Positions 43,047 through 51,960 are shown, counted from the first letter of the stretch. The stretch: 64,000 nt of DNA from JAAYBF01 sp963715445 (GCA_963715445.1 OY970240.1:1674001-1738000), one strand, 5' to 3'. A program made the numbers and translations. The notes: a model not told the origin generated them from the letters alone.

Positions 43047-43091
43047 GCCACGGCTGGCAAGGAAGATGTCGCCGTGGCGTGCCTCTGGCAC
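43047..43091. terminator. Double hairpin between convergent genes
   Basis: GCCACGGC (43047-43054) pairs with GCCGTGGC (43071-43078) across 16 nt, directly followed by GTGCC-TCT-GGCAC (43079-43091). It lies in the 103-bp gap between the DUF4234 gene and the ALDH gene and could stop transcription from either side. No U-tract. Confidence 0.5.
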
Positions 43092-43132
43092 GTGAGGCGG
43101 CCGATGACGCCGCCAGGTGCGGCCAGATCGAG

Positions 43133-44626
43133 CTAGAGGCCGATCCAGACGGTCTTGTCCTCTAGATATGCGTCGAGACCGGCCAGGCCGTGCTCGCGGC
43201 CGATGCCTGAGGCCTTGACGCCCCCGAACGGCGCCGCGGCGTCGCTCGGGCCCCAGATGTTCACGTAGACGTTGCCCGCCCTCAGCAGCGCGGCGAGCTT
43301 GTGGGCGTTGCCCACGTCGCGCGTCCAGACGCCGGCGGCGAGGCCGTACTCGCTGTCGTTGGCCCGCGCGGCGACCTCCTCGAGGTCCTCGTACGGGGTG
43401 GCCACCAGCACCGGCCCGAAGATCTCCTCGCGGGCGATCGTGAGGCTGTCGTCGGTGGCGGTGAAGAGCGTCGGCTCGATGAAGTAGCCACCGCCGTCCG
43501 CCGCCTCGGGCGTGCCGCCGCCGGCGACCAGCTCGGCTCCCTCGCTGACGCCCTGCTCGATGTAGCCGCGCACGCGCTGCTCCTGCTTGGCCGAGATCAC
43601 CGGCCCGAGCTGGGTGCCCTCGGCGAGGCCCGCCCCGACCCGCGCCTTGCCGGCCGAATCGGCCAGCTTCGCGACCACCTCGTCGAACTGGTCCTTCTGG
43701 ACGAACAGCCGCGAGCCGGCGTTGCAGGCCTGGCCGGTGTTGTAGTAGATCCCCTGGTAGCTGCCCTTGATCGCCGCGTCCAGGTCGGCGTCGGGCAGGA
43801 TGATGTTGGCCGACTTCCCGCCCAGCTCGAGCGTCACCCGCTTGAGCGCGCGGCCGGCCTTGGCGCCGATCTCGCGGCCGACGGCCGTCGAGCCGGTGAA
43901 GGCGACCTTGTCGACGCCGGGGTGGTCCACCAGCGCGGCGCCGGTCTCGCCGTCCCCGGTCAGGACGTTCAGCACGCCGGCGGGGATGCCCGCCTCGAGC
44001 GCCAGCTCGCCGAGCCGCAGCGCGGTGAGCGGGGTCTGCTCGGCGGGCTTCAGCACCGTGGTGCAGCCGGCGGCCAGCGCGGGGGCCACCTTCCAGGCCG
44101 CCATCAGCAGCGGGAAGTTCCAGGGGATGATCTGGGCGCAGACGCCCACCGGCTCGCGCCGGCTGTACACGTGCAGCCCGGGCTGCGAGACCGGAAGGGT
44201 CCGCCCCTCGATCTTGGTTGGCCAGCCGGCGTAGTAGCGCAGGTGCTCCGCCGTCTTGGCGACGTCGACGATCCTGGCGAGCTTCACCGGCTTGCCGCCG
44301 TCGAGCGACTCGAGCTCGGCCAGCTCCTCGGCGTGCTCCTCGACCAGCTCGGCGAGCCGGAAGATGAGCGCTGCGCGCTTGGCCGGGAGCAGCGCTCCCC
44401 ACTTGCCCTCGAGCGCGGTGCGAGCGGCCTGGACGGCGCGGTCCACGTCCTCGGCGCCGCCGAGCGCGATCTCGGCGATCGGCAGCCCGGTCGAGGGGTC
44501 GATGGTCGTGAAGCTCCGCTCGTCCGCGGCCTCGACCCGCTCGCCTGCGATCAGGAGCCGGTGAGGGCCGGCGGCGAAGGCGCGCGCCGCGTCGGACAGG
44601 GCATTGGGAAGGGTCGTGGCGCTCAT
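43133..44626 (-). CDS. Aldehyde dehydrogenase
   Basis: 497 residues. NAD-binding and catalytic motifs: PWNFPLLMAAWK, FTGSTAVGREIG, general-base Glu in LELGGKSANII, catalytic Cys in NTGQACNAGSR, and EIFGPVL. It oxidises an unspecified aldehyde to the acid. ATG 44626 is chosen (MSATTLPN). Upstream codons would overlap the hydratase gene. Last gene of an ADH-hydratase-ALDH operon, with its own -10 box TAGCAT overlapping the hydratase stop codon. Confidence 0.9.
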   Translation of the reverse strand: MSATTLPNALSDAARAFAAGPHRLLIAGERVEAADERSFTTIDPSTGLPIAEIALGGAEDVDRAVQAARTALEGKWGALLPAKRAALIFRLAELVEEHAEELAELESLDGGKPVKLARIVDVAKTAEHLRYYAGWPTKIEGRTLPVSQPGLHVYSRREPVGVCAQIIPWNFPLLMAAWKVAPALAAGCTTVLKPAEQTPLTALRLGELALEAGIPAGVLNVLTGDGETGAALVDHPGVDKVAFTGSTAVGREIGAKAGRALKRVTLELGGKSANIILPDADLDAAIKGSYQGIYYNTGQACNAGSRLFVQKDQFDEVVAKLADSAGKARVGAGLAEGTQLGPVISAKQEQRVRGYIEQGVSEGAELVAGGGTPEAADGGGYFIEPTLFTATDDSLTIAREEIFGPVLVATPYEDLEEVAARANDSEYGLAAGVWTRDVGNAHKLAALLRAGNVYVNIWGPSDAAAPFGGVKASGIGREHGLAGLDAYLEDKTVWIGL

Positions 44627-44633
44627 CTCGCGG

Positions 44634-44639
44634 ATGCTA
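44634..44639 (-). promoter_or_regulatory. -10 box of the aldehyde dehydrogenase gene (TAGCAT)
   Basis: On the minus strand TAGCAT ends 7 nt before ATG 44626. Its first three bases are the TAG stop codon of the hydratase gene. This would be an internal, leaderless promoter in the operon. Confidence 0.45.
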
Positions 44640-45329
44640 CGAGAAGCCGATCTCCACGCCGCCGAGGGCGTCCAGCTCGAGGCGCACGCGATCACCCGCC
44701 ACTACGGCCGGCGGCTGTGCCAGCACGCCGGTGATGATCCGCTCGCCGGCGCGCAGCGAAAGGCCGGCTTCGCCAAGGCGCCCGGCCACGGCCGAGACCA
44801 TCCGGGCCAGATGGGCGGAGGTCGCCTGCGGCTCCATCCGCGCTCGCTCCTCACCGTTCACGAGCAGCAGCCCCGCGCCCGGCCGATCCACCTCGACCCG
44901 GGGGCCGAACGCCACCGCGCGATGGAAGATGTTGCCGGCGAGGATCTCCTCGAGCGGAAGCGAGAGGTCGAGCGGCGCCGCGATCTCGAGCGCCGGCAGC
45001 AGCGCGCCGATCGCCGCGCCGGCCTCTTTGAGGCTTGCGCCGGGCGCCACGTCGGCGGCCAGCTCCACGGCCACCTCCGGCTCGACGAGCGCTCCGGTGT
45101 CGGCGAGCTGGAAGGTCTCGCCATCACTGAGCAGCCCGGCGCTGCTCAGGAAGCCCACCAGCGGACCGCCGATCCCGAGGCGCTCCTGGATCGCCGGCAC
45201 GTTGAAGCCCACCTTCCAGCCGATCGGCCGAACGCCGGCCCGCAGCAGCTCGCTCCGCCGCTCCAGCTGGGCGCGCATGCCCTGCTCGATCCGATCCGCC
45301 GCCGCTTCCGAATCGGGTATTGCGGTCAC
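44637..45329 (-). CDS. 2-keto-4-pentenoate hydratase-like (FAH superfamily)
   Basis: 230 residues. The pattern GWKVGFNVPAIQERLGI, EPEVAVELAADV and AGNIFHRAVAFG matches the MhpD/hydratase branch, which hydrates 2-hydroxypenta-2,4-dienoate in meta-cleavage pathways. The substrate here is not proven. GTG 45329 overlaps the upstream ADH stop (GTGA), so translation is coupled. Confidence 0.82.
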   Translation of the reverse strand: MTAIPDSEAAADRIEQGMRAQLERRSELLRAGVRPIGWKVGFNVPAIQERLGIGGPLVGFLSSAGLLSDGETFQLADTGALVEPEVAVELAADVAPGASLKEAGAAIGALLPALEIAAPLDLSLPLEEILAGNIFHRAVAFGPRVEVDRPGAGLLLVNGEERARMEPQATSAHLARMVSAVAGRLGEAGLSLRAGERIITGVLAQPPAVVAGDRVRLELDALGGVEIGFS

Positions 45330-46360
45330 GGCGAGAGCACGATCTTCAGCGCCTCGCGGCGGTCGTAGGCGGCGTACGCCTCAGGGGCGTCGTCGAGCGA
45401 CATGTGGTGGCTCACGAGGGGCGTGGGGTCGAGCACCCCGGCGGCCATGAGCGCCAGCACGCGGTCCACGTGCGCGATCACGTTGGCGTGCCCCGTGTGG
45501 ATCTCCAGCGCCTTGACCCAGACGAGGCCCATGTGCACCTCCATCCGCTCCGCGTAGACCCCCGTCGCTGAGACCTTGCCGGCCTTGCGAGCCATCCGGC
45601 AGGCCATGTCGAAGGCGTCGGGATGGCCCACCGCGTCGACCACCACGTCGGCGCCGCGGCCCTCGGTGGCGGCCTTGACGGCGGCGCGCGGGTCCTCCTC
45701 GGTGAGGTGCACGGGCTGAGCGCCGAACCGGCGCGCCATCTCGAGCCGGTCCGGGACGGAGTCGACCGCGAGGACCCGGGCGGCGCCGGCCGCGCGCGCC
45801 GCCTGCACGGCGCACAGGCCGACCGGGCCCAGCCCGAGCACGACGGCCGTGTCGCCCGGCTGGAGCCCGGTGGAGTCGATCGCGTGGAAGCCCGTCCCCA
45901 TCACGTCGCCGGCGAACAGCGCCGCGTCGTTCGACATTCCCTCGGGGACGCGCCGCAGCGTCAGGTTGGCGTTGGGCACCAGCACCTGGTCGGCCTGGGT
46001 GCCCTGGAGAGAGCCGAGCGTCTTGCCGTGTCCGAACACGCGCCCCTCGTCGCACTTGTGGAAGGCGCCGCGGCGGCAGTAGAAGCAGCGGCCGCAGGCC
46101 GTGCAGTAGCAGCCGAGCACGCGGTCGCCGACGGCCACCTCGGTGACGCCGGCGGCGGCGGAGATGACCTCGCCGACGAACTCGTGCCCGATCGTGAAGC
46201 CGGGCTCGACGCCCACCCGGCCGTGGTAGATGTGGAGGTCGGAGCCGCAGACGCCGCTCGCATCGATGCGCACCACGGCGTCGGTCGCGGCCTGGATCTC
46301 CGGCTCCGGCCGCTCCTCGACCCGTACCTCGCCCGGTGCCTGGAAGGTGACCGCCCGCAT
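45326..46360 (-). CDS. Zinc-dependent alcohol dehydrogenase (MDR superfamily)
   Basis: 344 residues. Catalytic zinc ligands in GVCGSDLH and GHEFVGEV. A structural-zinc-like Cys cluster CYCTACGRCFYCRRGAFHKC is present. Rossmann motif GLGPVGL (about 176-182) with acidic residue VDSVPDR, suggesting NAD. First gene of the operon with the hydratase and ALDH. TACCGT lies 9 nt upstream of ATG 46360 on the minus strand. Confidence 0.9.
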   Translation of the reverse strand: MRAVTFQAPGEVRVEERPEPEIQAATDAVVRIDASGVCGSDLHIYHGRVGVEPGFTIGHEFVGEVISAAAGVTEVAVGDRVLGCYCTACGRCFYCRRGAFHKCDEGRVFGHGKTLGSLQGTQADQVLVPNANLTLRRVPEGMSNDAALFAGDVMGTGFHAIDSTGLQPGDTAVVLGLGPVGLCAVQAARAAGAARVLAVDSVPDRLEMARRFGAQPVHLTEEDPRAAVKAATEGRGADVVVDAVGHPDAFDMACRMARKAGKVSATGVYAERMEVHMGLVWVKALEIHTGHANVIAHVDRVLALMAAGVLDPTPLVSHHMSLDDAPEAYAAYDRREALKIVLSP

Positions 46361-46376
46361 CGCAGGCGAACGGTAC

Positions 46377-46895
46377 TCAGGCGACGAGGTCGGTGGTCGC
46401 GTCGACGGAGCCGGCGCCGTCGTAGTGCGTCTCGAGGTGGTCGCTCAGCTTGGCCATCAGCCGCTGGGCGGCGCTGTTGTCGCCCAGCATCATCGCCGTG
46501 AAGCGGCGGATCCCGTGGGAGACGGCCTGCTCGGCGAGGGCTCGCGCCAGGATCGTTCCGAGCCCGCGGTGCTGCAGGAAGTCGGCTACGACGATCGCGG
46601 CCTCAGCGGTGTCGGGATCCTCGTTGAGCCGGACGTAGCGCCCGACGCCCACGATGGTGCCCGGATCCCTCTCGAGCTCCACGGCGATCGCCACGTGGTC
46701 GTGCCCGTCGATCTCGGTCAGGTAGCGCAGCTCCGCCTTCGTGAAGCGGGTCTTCGGTGCGAGGAAGCGCAGCTGCACGGCCTTGGGGGAGAGCCGGGTG
46801 AGGCCCAGCTGGAGCTCTCCTTTGTCGCGTGCCTCGATCGGGCGCAGGATCAGCGCCGTGCCGTCGGAGAGGACGTGCCTGGAGCGCACAACCAC
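46377..46895 (-). CDS. GNAT-family N-acetyltransferase
   Basis: 172 residues. Acetyl-CoA motif QHRGLGTILARALAEQA (about 108-124) and DNSAAQRLM are those of GNAT. The N-terminal half LRPIEARDKGELQLGLTRLSPKAVQLRF resembles the acetyltransferase domain of actinobacterial protein-lysine acetyltransferases, but no cNMP domain is present. GTG start, with TAGGTATTAA just upstream and no SD. Confidence 0.8.
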   Translation of the reverse strand: MVVRSRHVLSDGTALILRPIEARDKGELQLGLTRLSPKAVQLRFLAPKTRFTKAELRYLTEIDGHDHVAIAVELERDPGTIVGVGRYVRLNEDPDTAEAAIVVADFLQHRGLGTILARALAEQAVSHGIRRFTAMMLGDNSAAQRLMAKLSDHLETHYDGAGSVDATTDLVA

Positions 46896-46963
46896 AGTTT
46901 AATACCTAAACCCAGCCCCGGGCAGTGTGACGTCGGGCACAGGGCCCGCCACGCGAAGGGGGC

Positions 46964-46988
46964 GGGCGCCGGCACATGGCCGGCGCCC
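46964..46988 (-). terminator. Terminator of the betaine-type ABC operon
   Basis: GGGCGCCGGC and GCCGGCGCCC form a perfect 10-bp stem with a 5-nt loop, 20 nt after the stop codon of the binding-protein gene. No U-tract on the minus strand. Confidence 0.65.
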
Positions 46989-47008
46989 ACCCTCGCGGCG
47001 ATTCCGGG

Positions 47009-47992
47009 CTAGTCGATCAGCCCGCTCTCACGCAGGTACTCGGTGGCCACCTGCTTGGGCGTCTTCTTGTCGAGGTCGACGCGGGCGTTCAGCTCCTGCA
47101 TCACCTCGTTGGTCAGCCCTCCCTCGACCAGGCCGGCCGTATCGGCCAGGTCGGGACCGGCCTCTTCGATCGTCTCGTCGCGCACGACGAGCGTCGAGTT
47201 GTAGGGCGGGAACATGCCCTTGTCGTCCTCGAGCAGCACGAAGCCCTCGCGCTTGATCTGCGGGTCCGTGGTGAACACGATCGACAGGTCGGCCTGCCCC
47301 TTGGTCAGGACCTCGTGACGCAGCGCGATGTCGACGGGCGTGAACTTCTTGAACTCGAGCCCGTAGACCTCCTGCAGGCCGAGCAGGCAGTCCTGGCGCT
47401 GACGGCACTCGGGGGAGCCGTAGAGGGTCAGGTTCTGCGCCTCGGCCTCGAGGTCGGAGATCTTCTCCAAGCCGAGCTCGTCGGCCGTCTCCTGGGTGAC
47501 GGCAACCTCGTTCGAGCTGGTGAAGGGCGTCGGCGGGAGGGCGGTCAGGCCCTTCTCGGCGAAGCCGGCCTTCGCATCCTCGAACGCCTGCTCGGGATCC
47601 TTCGGGATCTCGTTCGACTTCACGCCGAAGAACGAGCCGAGCGCCGTGCCCGTGTACTCGGGATAGGCGTCGATCTCGCCGCTCTCGACCGCCTTCAGGG
47701 CGGTCGTCTCGTCACCGAGGTTGAGCTGCGTGTCGACGGTGTAGCCGGCAGCCTCGAACGCCTGGGCGAAGATCTCGCCGAGCACCTTCTGCTCGGTGAA
47801 GTTCTTCGAGCCAACCGTGATCGTGGTGCTCTTGTTGTCGGGGTTCGAGACGATCGCCTCGGACTCCGCCTTCTCGGTGGTCGTGTCGCTGTTGCCGGCG
47901 CTATCGCCATCGTCGTCGCCGCATGCGGCGAGCGATAGGGATGCCAGCATCAGCATGGCGAGCAGAACGCCCAGCCAGCTCTTGGTCCTCAT
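47009..47992 (-). CDS. Glycine betaine/carnitine/choline ABC transporter substrate-binding lipoprotein (OpuBC/OsmX-like)
   Basis: 327 residues. Lipoprotein signal ending LAAC (Cys about 24), followed by an Asp/Ser-rich linker. The OpuAC domain shows KNFTEQKVLGEIFAQAFEAAGYTVD, ALKAVESGEIDAYPEYTGTAL and TTDPQIKREGFVLLEDDKGMFP, typical of quaternary-ammonium binding proteins. The ligand is inferred from the family. ATG 47992 overlaps the permease stop (ATGA). Last gene of the operon. Confidence 0.9.
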   Translation of the reverse strand: MRTKSWLGVLLAMLMLASLSLAACGDDDGDSAGNSDTTTEKAESEAIVSNPDNKSTTITVGSKNFTEQKVLGEIFAQAFEAAGYTVDTQLNLGDETTALKAVESGEIDAYPEYTGTALGSFFGVKSNEIPKDPEQAFEDAKAGFAEKGLTALPPTPFTSSNEVAVTQETADELGLEKISDLEAEAQNLTLYGSPECRQRQDCLLGLQEVYGLEFKKFTPVDIALRHEVLTKGQADLSIVFTTDPQIKREGFVLLEDDKGMFPPYNSTLVVRDETIEEAGPDLADTAGLVEGGLTNEVMQELNARVDLDKKTPKQVATEYLRESGLID

Positions 47993-48747
47993 GTCGATTC
48001 CTGCCTCCTGGTTGGGATCGGTATACGTCTGCGCCGCGACGCGGGTCTGGATTCGAGCTTGATCCCCTCGGGCGTCACGGCGCGTTGCGCTGCGCCGAGG
48101 AGGAGCTCCGTGAGCACTGCAAGTGCGGCTACCACCATGGCGGCCGCGAGGCGGCCGGTGTCTCCGTAGCCGGAAGCATTGATGATCGGGTCGCCGAGGG
48201 TCACGACGCCCGCGAGGGGCGCGATCGTAGCGGTGGCCACCACGTTGACCGTGGAGGTCCTGATCCCGCCGAAGATCAGTGGGAGCGCCAGCGGCAGCTC
48301 GACCTTCCGCGCGATCTCGACCTCGGTCATGCCGATCCCGCGGGACGCGTCGACCGTGTCGGGGTCGACCTGGGTGACGCCGACGTAGGAGTTGGTCAGG
48401 ATCGGCGGGATCGCGAGCAGCACCAGCGCGAGGGTCACGTTGGCGAAGCCGACGCCGAGGTAGGCGACGAAGAAGGCGATCAGGGCCAGGCTCGGCACCG
48501 CCCGCCCGACGTTGGAGAGGCTGATCGCCAGGAACTCGCCGCGGCGGACGTGGCCAAGCCACAGCCCGAGCGGGATCGAGGCGGCGCAGGCGATCGCCAT
48601 CGCCACGAGCGTCAGCTTGAGGTGCTCCCAGGTGAGCTCTAGGAACTGCGACCCGCCGACCTGGGTGCCCTCGCGGGACGTCTCGCCTTCGAAGATGAAC
48701 TGGAAGGCGTCGCCGAACTGCCCGAGGAAGGCCAGCGGCGTGCTCAC
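47989..48747 (-). CDS. Glycine betaine-type ABC transporter permease 2
   Basis: 252 residues with about six membrane segments. The EAA loop is visible as DASRGIGMTEVEIARKVELPLALPLIFGGI. The C-terminus is Arg-rich. GTG 48747 overlaps the stop of permease 1 (GTGA). Works with the ATPase, permease 1 and the binding protein of the same operon, likely in osmoprotectant uptake. Confidence 0.9.
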   Translation of the reverse strand: MSTPLAFLGQFGDAFQFIFEGETSREGTQVGGSQFLELTWEHLKLTLVAMAIACAASIPLGLWLGHVRRGEFLAISLSNVGRAVPSLALIAFFVAYLGVGFANVTLALVLLAIPPILTNSYVGVTQVDPDTVDASRGIGMTEVEIARKVELPLALPLIFGGIRTSTVNVVATATIAPLAGVVTLGDPIINASGYGDTGRLAAAMVVAALAVLTELLLGAAQRAVTPEGIKLESRPASRRRRIPIPTRRQEST

Positions 48748-49451
48748 GCGGCCCTCGCCCTCGTCCAGGGGGTGATCATCCGCTGCACGAGCAGGATCAG
48801 GGCGTCGAGCACAGCGGCGAGCAGCACCGCCAGCCCGCCGGCGACGACCACGTTCGACTTGAAGTTGACGTCCGCGAAGATCTGCTCGCCGAGCCCCCCG
48901 GCGCCCGCGAAGAAGGCGAGCGTCGCAAGCCCGACCGTCGTCGTCACCGCGATCCGCAGCCCGGCCATGATCTCGGGCAGCGCGAGCGGCAGCTCCACGC
49001 GCCACAGCAGCTGCCGGTCGGTGAGGCCCATGCCGCGCCCGGCGTCCTTGGTCTCGGGCGGCACGTTGTCGAGCCCGGTGGTGATGTTGCGGAAGACGAT
49101 CAGCAGCGTGTAGGCCACCAGGGCGATGATCGCCGTCAGGTTCCCCCGCCCGGTGACCGGGAGCAGGAGGAAGAACACGGCGATGCTGGGCAGCGTGTAG
49201 AGGATGCCCGTGATCTGCGTGATCGGGGCGATCAGCCAGCGGCGGCGGTGGGCGAGCAGGGCGAGCGCGAAGGAGATCGCGAATCCGATCGCTACGGAGA
49301 CGACCGTCAGCAGCACGTGCTGCACGAACGGGTCCACGTAGCGGTCGAGGTTGTCGAAGATCCACTCGGGGCAGAAGCCGTTGTCGGCGACGCAGCTCGC
49401 GTCTCCGGACGAGCGGTCCTCGATACGCACCTGGGCGAGCGGCGCGAGCAT
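48744..49451 (-). CDS. Glycine betaine-type ABC transporter permease 1
   Basis: 235 residues with five or six membrane segments. EAA loop DAGRGMGLTDRQLLWRVELPLALPEIMAGLR. The N-terminal 30 residues contain two Cys (DASCVADNGFCPEW) that probably lie outside the membrane. ATG 49451 is 4 nt after the ATPase stop. Confidence 0.9.
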   Translation of the reverse strand: MLAPLAQVRIEDRSSGDASCVADNGFCPEWIFDNLDRYVDPFVQHVLLTVVSVAIGFAISFALALLAHRRRWLIAPITQITGILYTLPSIAVFFLLLPVTGRGNLTAIIALVAYTLLIVFRNITTGLDNVPPETKDAGRGMGLTDRQLLWRVELPLALPEIMAGLRIAVTTTVGLATLAFFAGAGGLGEQIFADVNFKSNVVVAGGLAVLLAAVLDALILLVQRMITPWTRARAA

Positions 49452-49455
49452 CCCC

Positions 49456-50652
49456 TCAGCCCTCTCCGAGCAGGGAGTCGGCCCCGCTCGGCACCTTCTC
49501 CGGATCCGCCTTGAGCGCGTGCCCGATGATCTCGATCGAGAGGGCGCCCACCACCTGCCCGCGCGCGTTCACCACCGGGCCGTATTGCGCCTCGTTCTGG
49601 AGCAGGTCCGAGAGCGCGTCGCGCAGGACGTCGTCGATCTCCACGATCGGCTCCGCGCCGGAGCGCAGCGAGTGCTCCACCCGCTCCCCCTGCAGGGCGC
49701 GCTCGCCCAGCCAGCCGACAGGTCTGCCGTCGTCGTCGATCAGCAGGGGGTAGGCCATGTCGGAGGTCTCCATCTTCGCGCGCACCTCGGCGACCGGGTC
49801 GCCGATGCGCACCAGCGGGAGGCTCCAGAGGTCGACGTCGCGCACGCGCTGGAGCGCGAGCCGCTTGAGCGCCCGGTCGGCGCCGACGAAGTCCTCCACG
49901 AACGCATCGGCCGGCGCCGTCAGGAGCTCGGCGGGGGGCGCGTACTGCGCGAGCTTGCCGCCCTTGCGCAGCACGGCGATGCGGTCGCCCATCTTGATCG
50001 CCTCGTCGATGTCGTGGGTTACGAACACGATCGTCTTGCGGATCTCCTGCTGCAGGCGGAGGAACTCGTTCTGCAGCCGCTCGCGGTTGATCGGGTCGAT
50101 CGCCCCGAATGGCTCGTCCATCAGCATCAGGGGCGGGTCGACCGCCAGCGCCCGGGCAACTCCGACGCGCTGGCGCTGGCCGCCCGACAGCTGCGCCGGA
50201 TAGCGCGAGCGGGTCTCTCGCGGGTCGAGCTGCACGAGCTCCAGCAGCTCGTCGACCCTGGCTGCGATGCGCTCCCTGCTCCAGCCGAGCAGCTTCGGGA
50301 CGGTCGCGATGTTGTCGGCGATCGTCAGGTGCGGGAACAGCCCGATCTGCTGGATCGCGTAGCCGATCTCCCGTCGCAGCTGTGCCGCCTTGCGCTCTCG
50401 GACGCTGCTCCCGTCGAGCAGGATGTCGCCGTCGGTGATGTCGATCATCCGGTTGACCATGCGCATCGCGGTCGTCTTGCCGCAGCCAGATGGCCCGACC
50501 AGGACGCAGATCTCGCCTGCGGGGACCTCAAGGGACAGCCCGTCGACCGCCGGCTCCTCCTGGCCGGCGTACCGCTTCGTCGCGGCGCGGAACTCGAGCG
50601 TCGCGGCCCGATGGCCGTCGCCCTGCGGGCTGGACGTGTCGTGGGAGGTCAC
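49456..50652 (-). CDS. Glycine betaine-type ABC transporter ATP-binding protein with CBS domains
   Basis: 398 residues. Walker A GPSGCGKTT (about 53-61), signature LSGGQRQRVGVARAL, Walker B LMLMDEPFGAIDP and H-loop VTHDIDEA. C-terminal tandem CBS domains (about 265-385), which in OpuA/OpuC-type transporters sense ionic strength. GTG start with no clear SD. First gene of the transporter operon. Confidence 0.93.
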   Translation of the reverse strand: MTSHDTSSPQGDGHRAATLEFRAATKRYAGQEEPAVDGLSLEVPAGEICVLVGPSGCGKTTAMRMVNRMIDITDGDILLDGSSVRERKAAQLRREIGYAIQQIGLFPHLTIADNIATVPKLLGWSRERIAARVDELLELVQLDPRETRSRYPAQLSGGQRQRVGVARALAVDPPLMLMDEPFGAIDPINRERLQNEFLRLQQEIRKTIVFVTHDIDEAIKMGDRIAVLRKGGKLAQYAPPAELLTAPADAFVEDFVGADRALKRLALQRVRDVDLWSLPLVRIGDPVAEVRAKMETSDMAYPLLIDDDGRPVGWLGERALQGERVEHSLRSGAEPIVEIDDVLRDALSDLLQNEAQYGPVVNARGQVVGALSIEIIGHALKADPEKVPSGADSLLGEG

Positions 50653-50763
50653 GTTGAGGCCGGGGAGGGAGAGGTCAACCTATCCGAGTGGACGATCGCG
50701 TTGCGAGACGCCGCGGTTGCGACGGCGGCCGGTGCGCTCGGTTTCAGGCCCTGCGGGGCCGCA

Positions 50764-51198
50764 TCAGGCCTGTCCGTCGGCCGAAGGCGCGCCGTCGGCC
50801 AGCTGGCCCGGCCCGCGTGAGACCCGGATCTGCGCTCCGGCGAGACGCTCCAGCTCGCGAGCGAGGTCGGCGCGGAGATCCTGGACCTCGATCGCGCTGA
50901 TCTCGGGGTCCGCCTCGGCGGACTCGATGATGGCGTCCGTCAGCCGCTCGTTGGCATCCTGCAGCTCGCGGCCGGCCGACTCGGGGTCGACCTCCCCGTG
51001 CAGGTCGCGAGCGCGCTCCTTGACCTCGATGGCGAGATGCTCCAGCGGTGCGCGCTCCGGCGCCGACATCCGCCGCCAGCGGGCATAGAGAGAGCGCGCC
51101 ACCTGGATGCCGAGCAGGGCCGTGGCCCACCGCTCCAGCGCCCGGCCGGCGAGGCCGCCGGGGGCGAGGGACGAGCTTCTCTTCCTCGCGCGCGGCAT
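50764..51198 (-). CDS. Hypothetical helical protein
   Basis: 144 residues, no family recognised. A basic N-terminus with one weakly hydrophobic segment (about 14-36) precedes a long charged helical region (about 45-120) with heptad-like Leu/Ile/Ala spacing. The C-terminus is Gly/Asp-rich. It lies 111 bp upstream of the betaine-type operon on the same strand and divergent from the sulfotransferase-like gene. The 50653-50763 gap shows only a TAGGTT hexamer. Confidence 0.6.
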   Translation of the reverse strand: MPRARKRSSSLAPGGLAGRALERWATALLGIQVARSLYARWRRMSAPERAPLEHLAIEVKERARDLHGEVDPESAGRELQDANERLTDAIIESAEADPEISAIEVQDLRADLARELERLAGAQIRVSRGPGQLADGAPSADGQA

Positions 51199-51266
51199 GG
51201 CGACATGGTCCCGTCTGCGGTGGACGGATAGCTTCTACTCGTTCACTTACGAGGAGGACGAGGTCA

Positions 51267-51911
51267 ATGAAGGTGATCGGGGCCGGTTTCGGCCGCACGG
51301 GAACAATGTCGCTGAAGGGTGCGCTCGAGCAGCTCGGGTTCGGCCCGTCGTTCCACATGATCGATGTCGCGCGCTACCCGGAGCTCCTGCCGCAGTGGCA
51401 GGCCGCCGCGGACGGCGGGAGCGCCGACTGGGAGAAGGTCTTCGAGGGCTGGGAGTCGACCGTCGACTGGCCCGCCTGCACCTACTGGGAGCAGATCTGG
51501 GAGACCTTCCCGGATGCCAAGGTGCTGCTCAGCGTGCGCGACCCCGAGTCCTGGTACGCCAGCTGCCAGAAGAGCATCCACGCCTCCGCCCAGGCGGCGG
51601 CGAAGGGCGAGCTCGAAGGCGGCAGCGTCACCGTCTCCCCCGAGGCGATGAAGATGATCAACGGCGTCATCTGGAACGGCACCTTCGACGGCCGCTTCGA
51701 TGACAAGGAGTTCGCCCTCGACGTCTACAACCGCCACAACGAGGACGTCAAGAGCAAGGTCCCGGCCGACAAGCTGCTCGTGTACGAGATCAAGGAGGGC
51801 TGGGAGCCGCTCTGCGAATTCCTCGAGGTTCCCGTTCCCGACGCGCCGATGCCGCACCTGAACGACGCGACGTCGTTCCGCGCGATGGTCGGCCTGCCGG
51901 CCCTCGGCTAA
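51267..51911 (+). CDS. Sulfotransferase-family P-loop protein
   Basis: 214 residues. GAGFGRTGTMSLKGALEQLG (about 5-24) is the PAPS 5'-phosphosulfate-type loop of a sulfotransferase subfamily (Sulfotransfer_4-like), and VLLSVRDPESWYAS is the 3'-phosphate region. Acceptor unknown, and catalytic competence not shown. SD GAGGAGG about 11 nt before ATG 51267. A strong hairpin follows the stop. Confidence 0.82.
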   Translation: MKVIGAGFGRTGTMSLKGALEQLGFGPSFHMIDVARYPELLPQWQAAADGGSADWEKVFEGWESTVDWPACTYWEQIWETFPDAKVLLSVRDPESWYASCQKSIHASAQAAAKGELEGGSVTVSPEAMKMINGVIWNGTFDGRFDDKEFALDVYNRHNEDVKSKVPADKLLVYEIKEGWEPLCEFLEVPVPDAPMPHLNDATSFRAMVGLPALG

Positions 51912-51926
51912 CCCGTCGGGCTCACG

Positions 51927-51960
51927 CTGGTCGCCGGCTCGCGGACGAGCCGGCGATCAG
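51927..51960. terminator. 15-bp bidirectional hairpin overlapping a stop codon
   Basis: CTGGTCGCCGGCTCG (51927-51941), loop CGGA, CGAGCCGGCGATCAG (51946-51960): 14 Watson-Crick pairs and one G-U. It includes the stop codon (51957-51959) of the convergent methyltransferase gene and can serve both transcripts. Confidence 0.75.
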
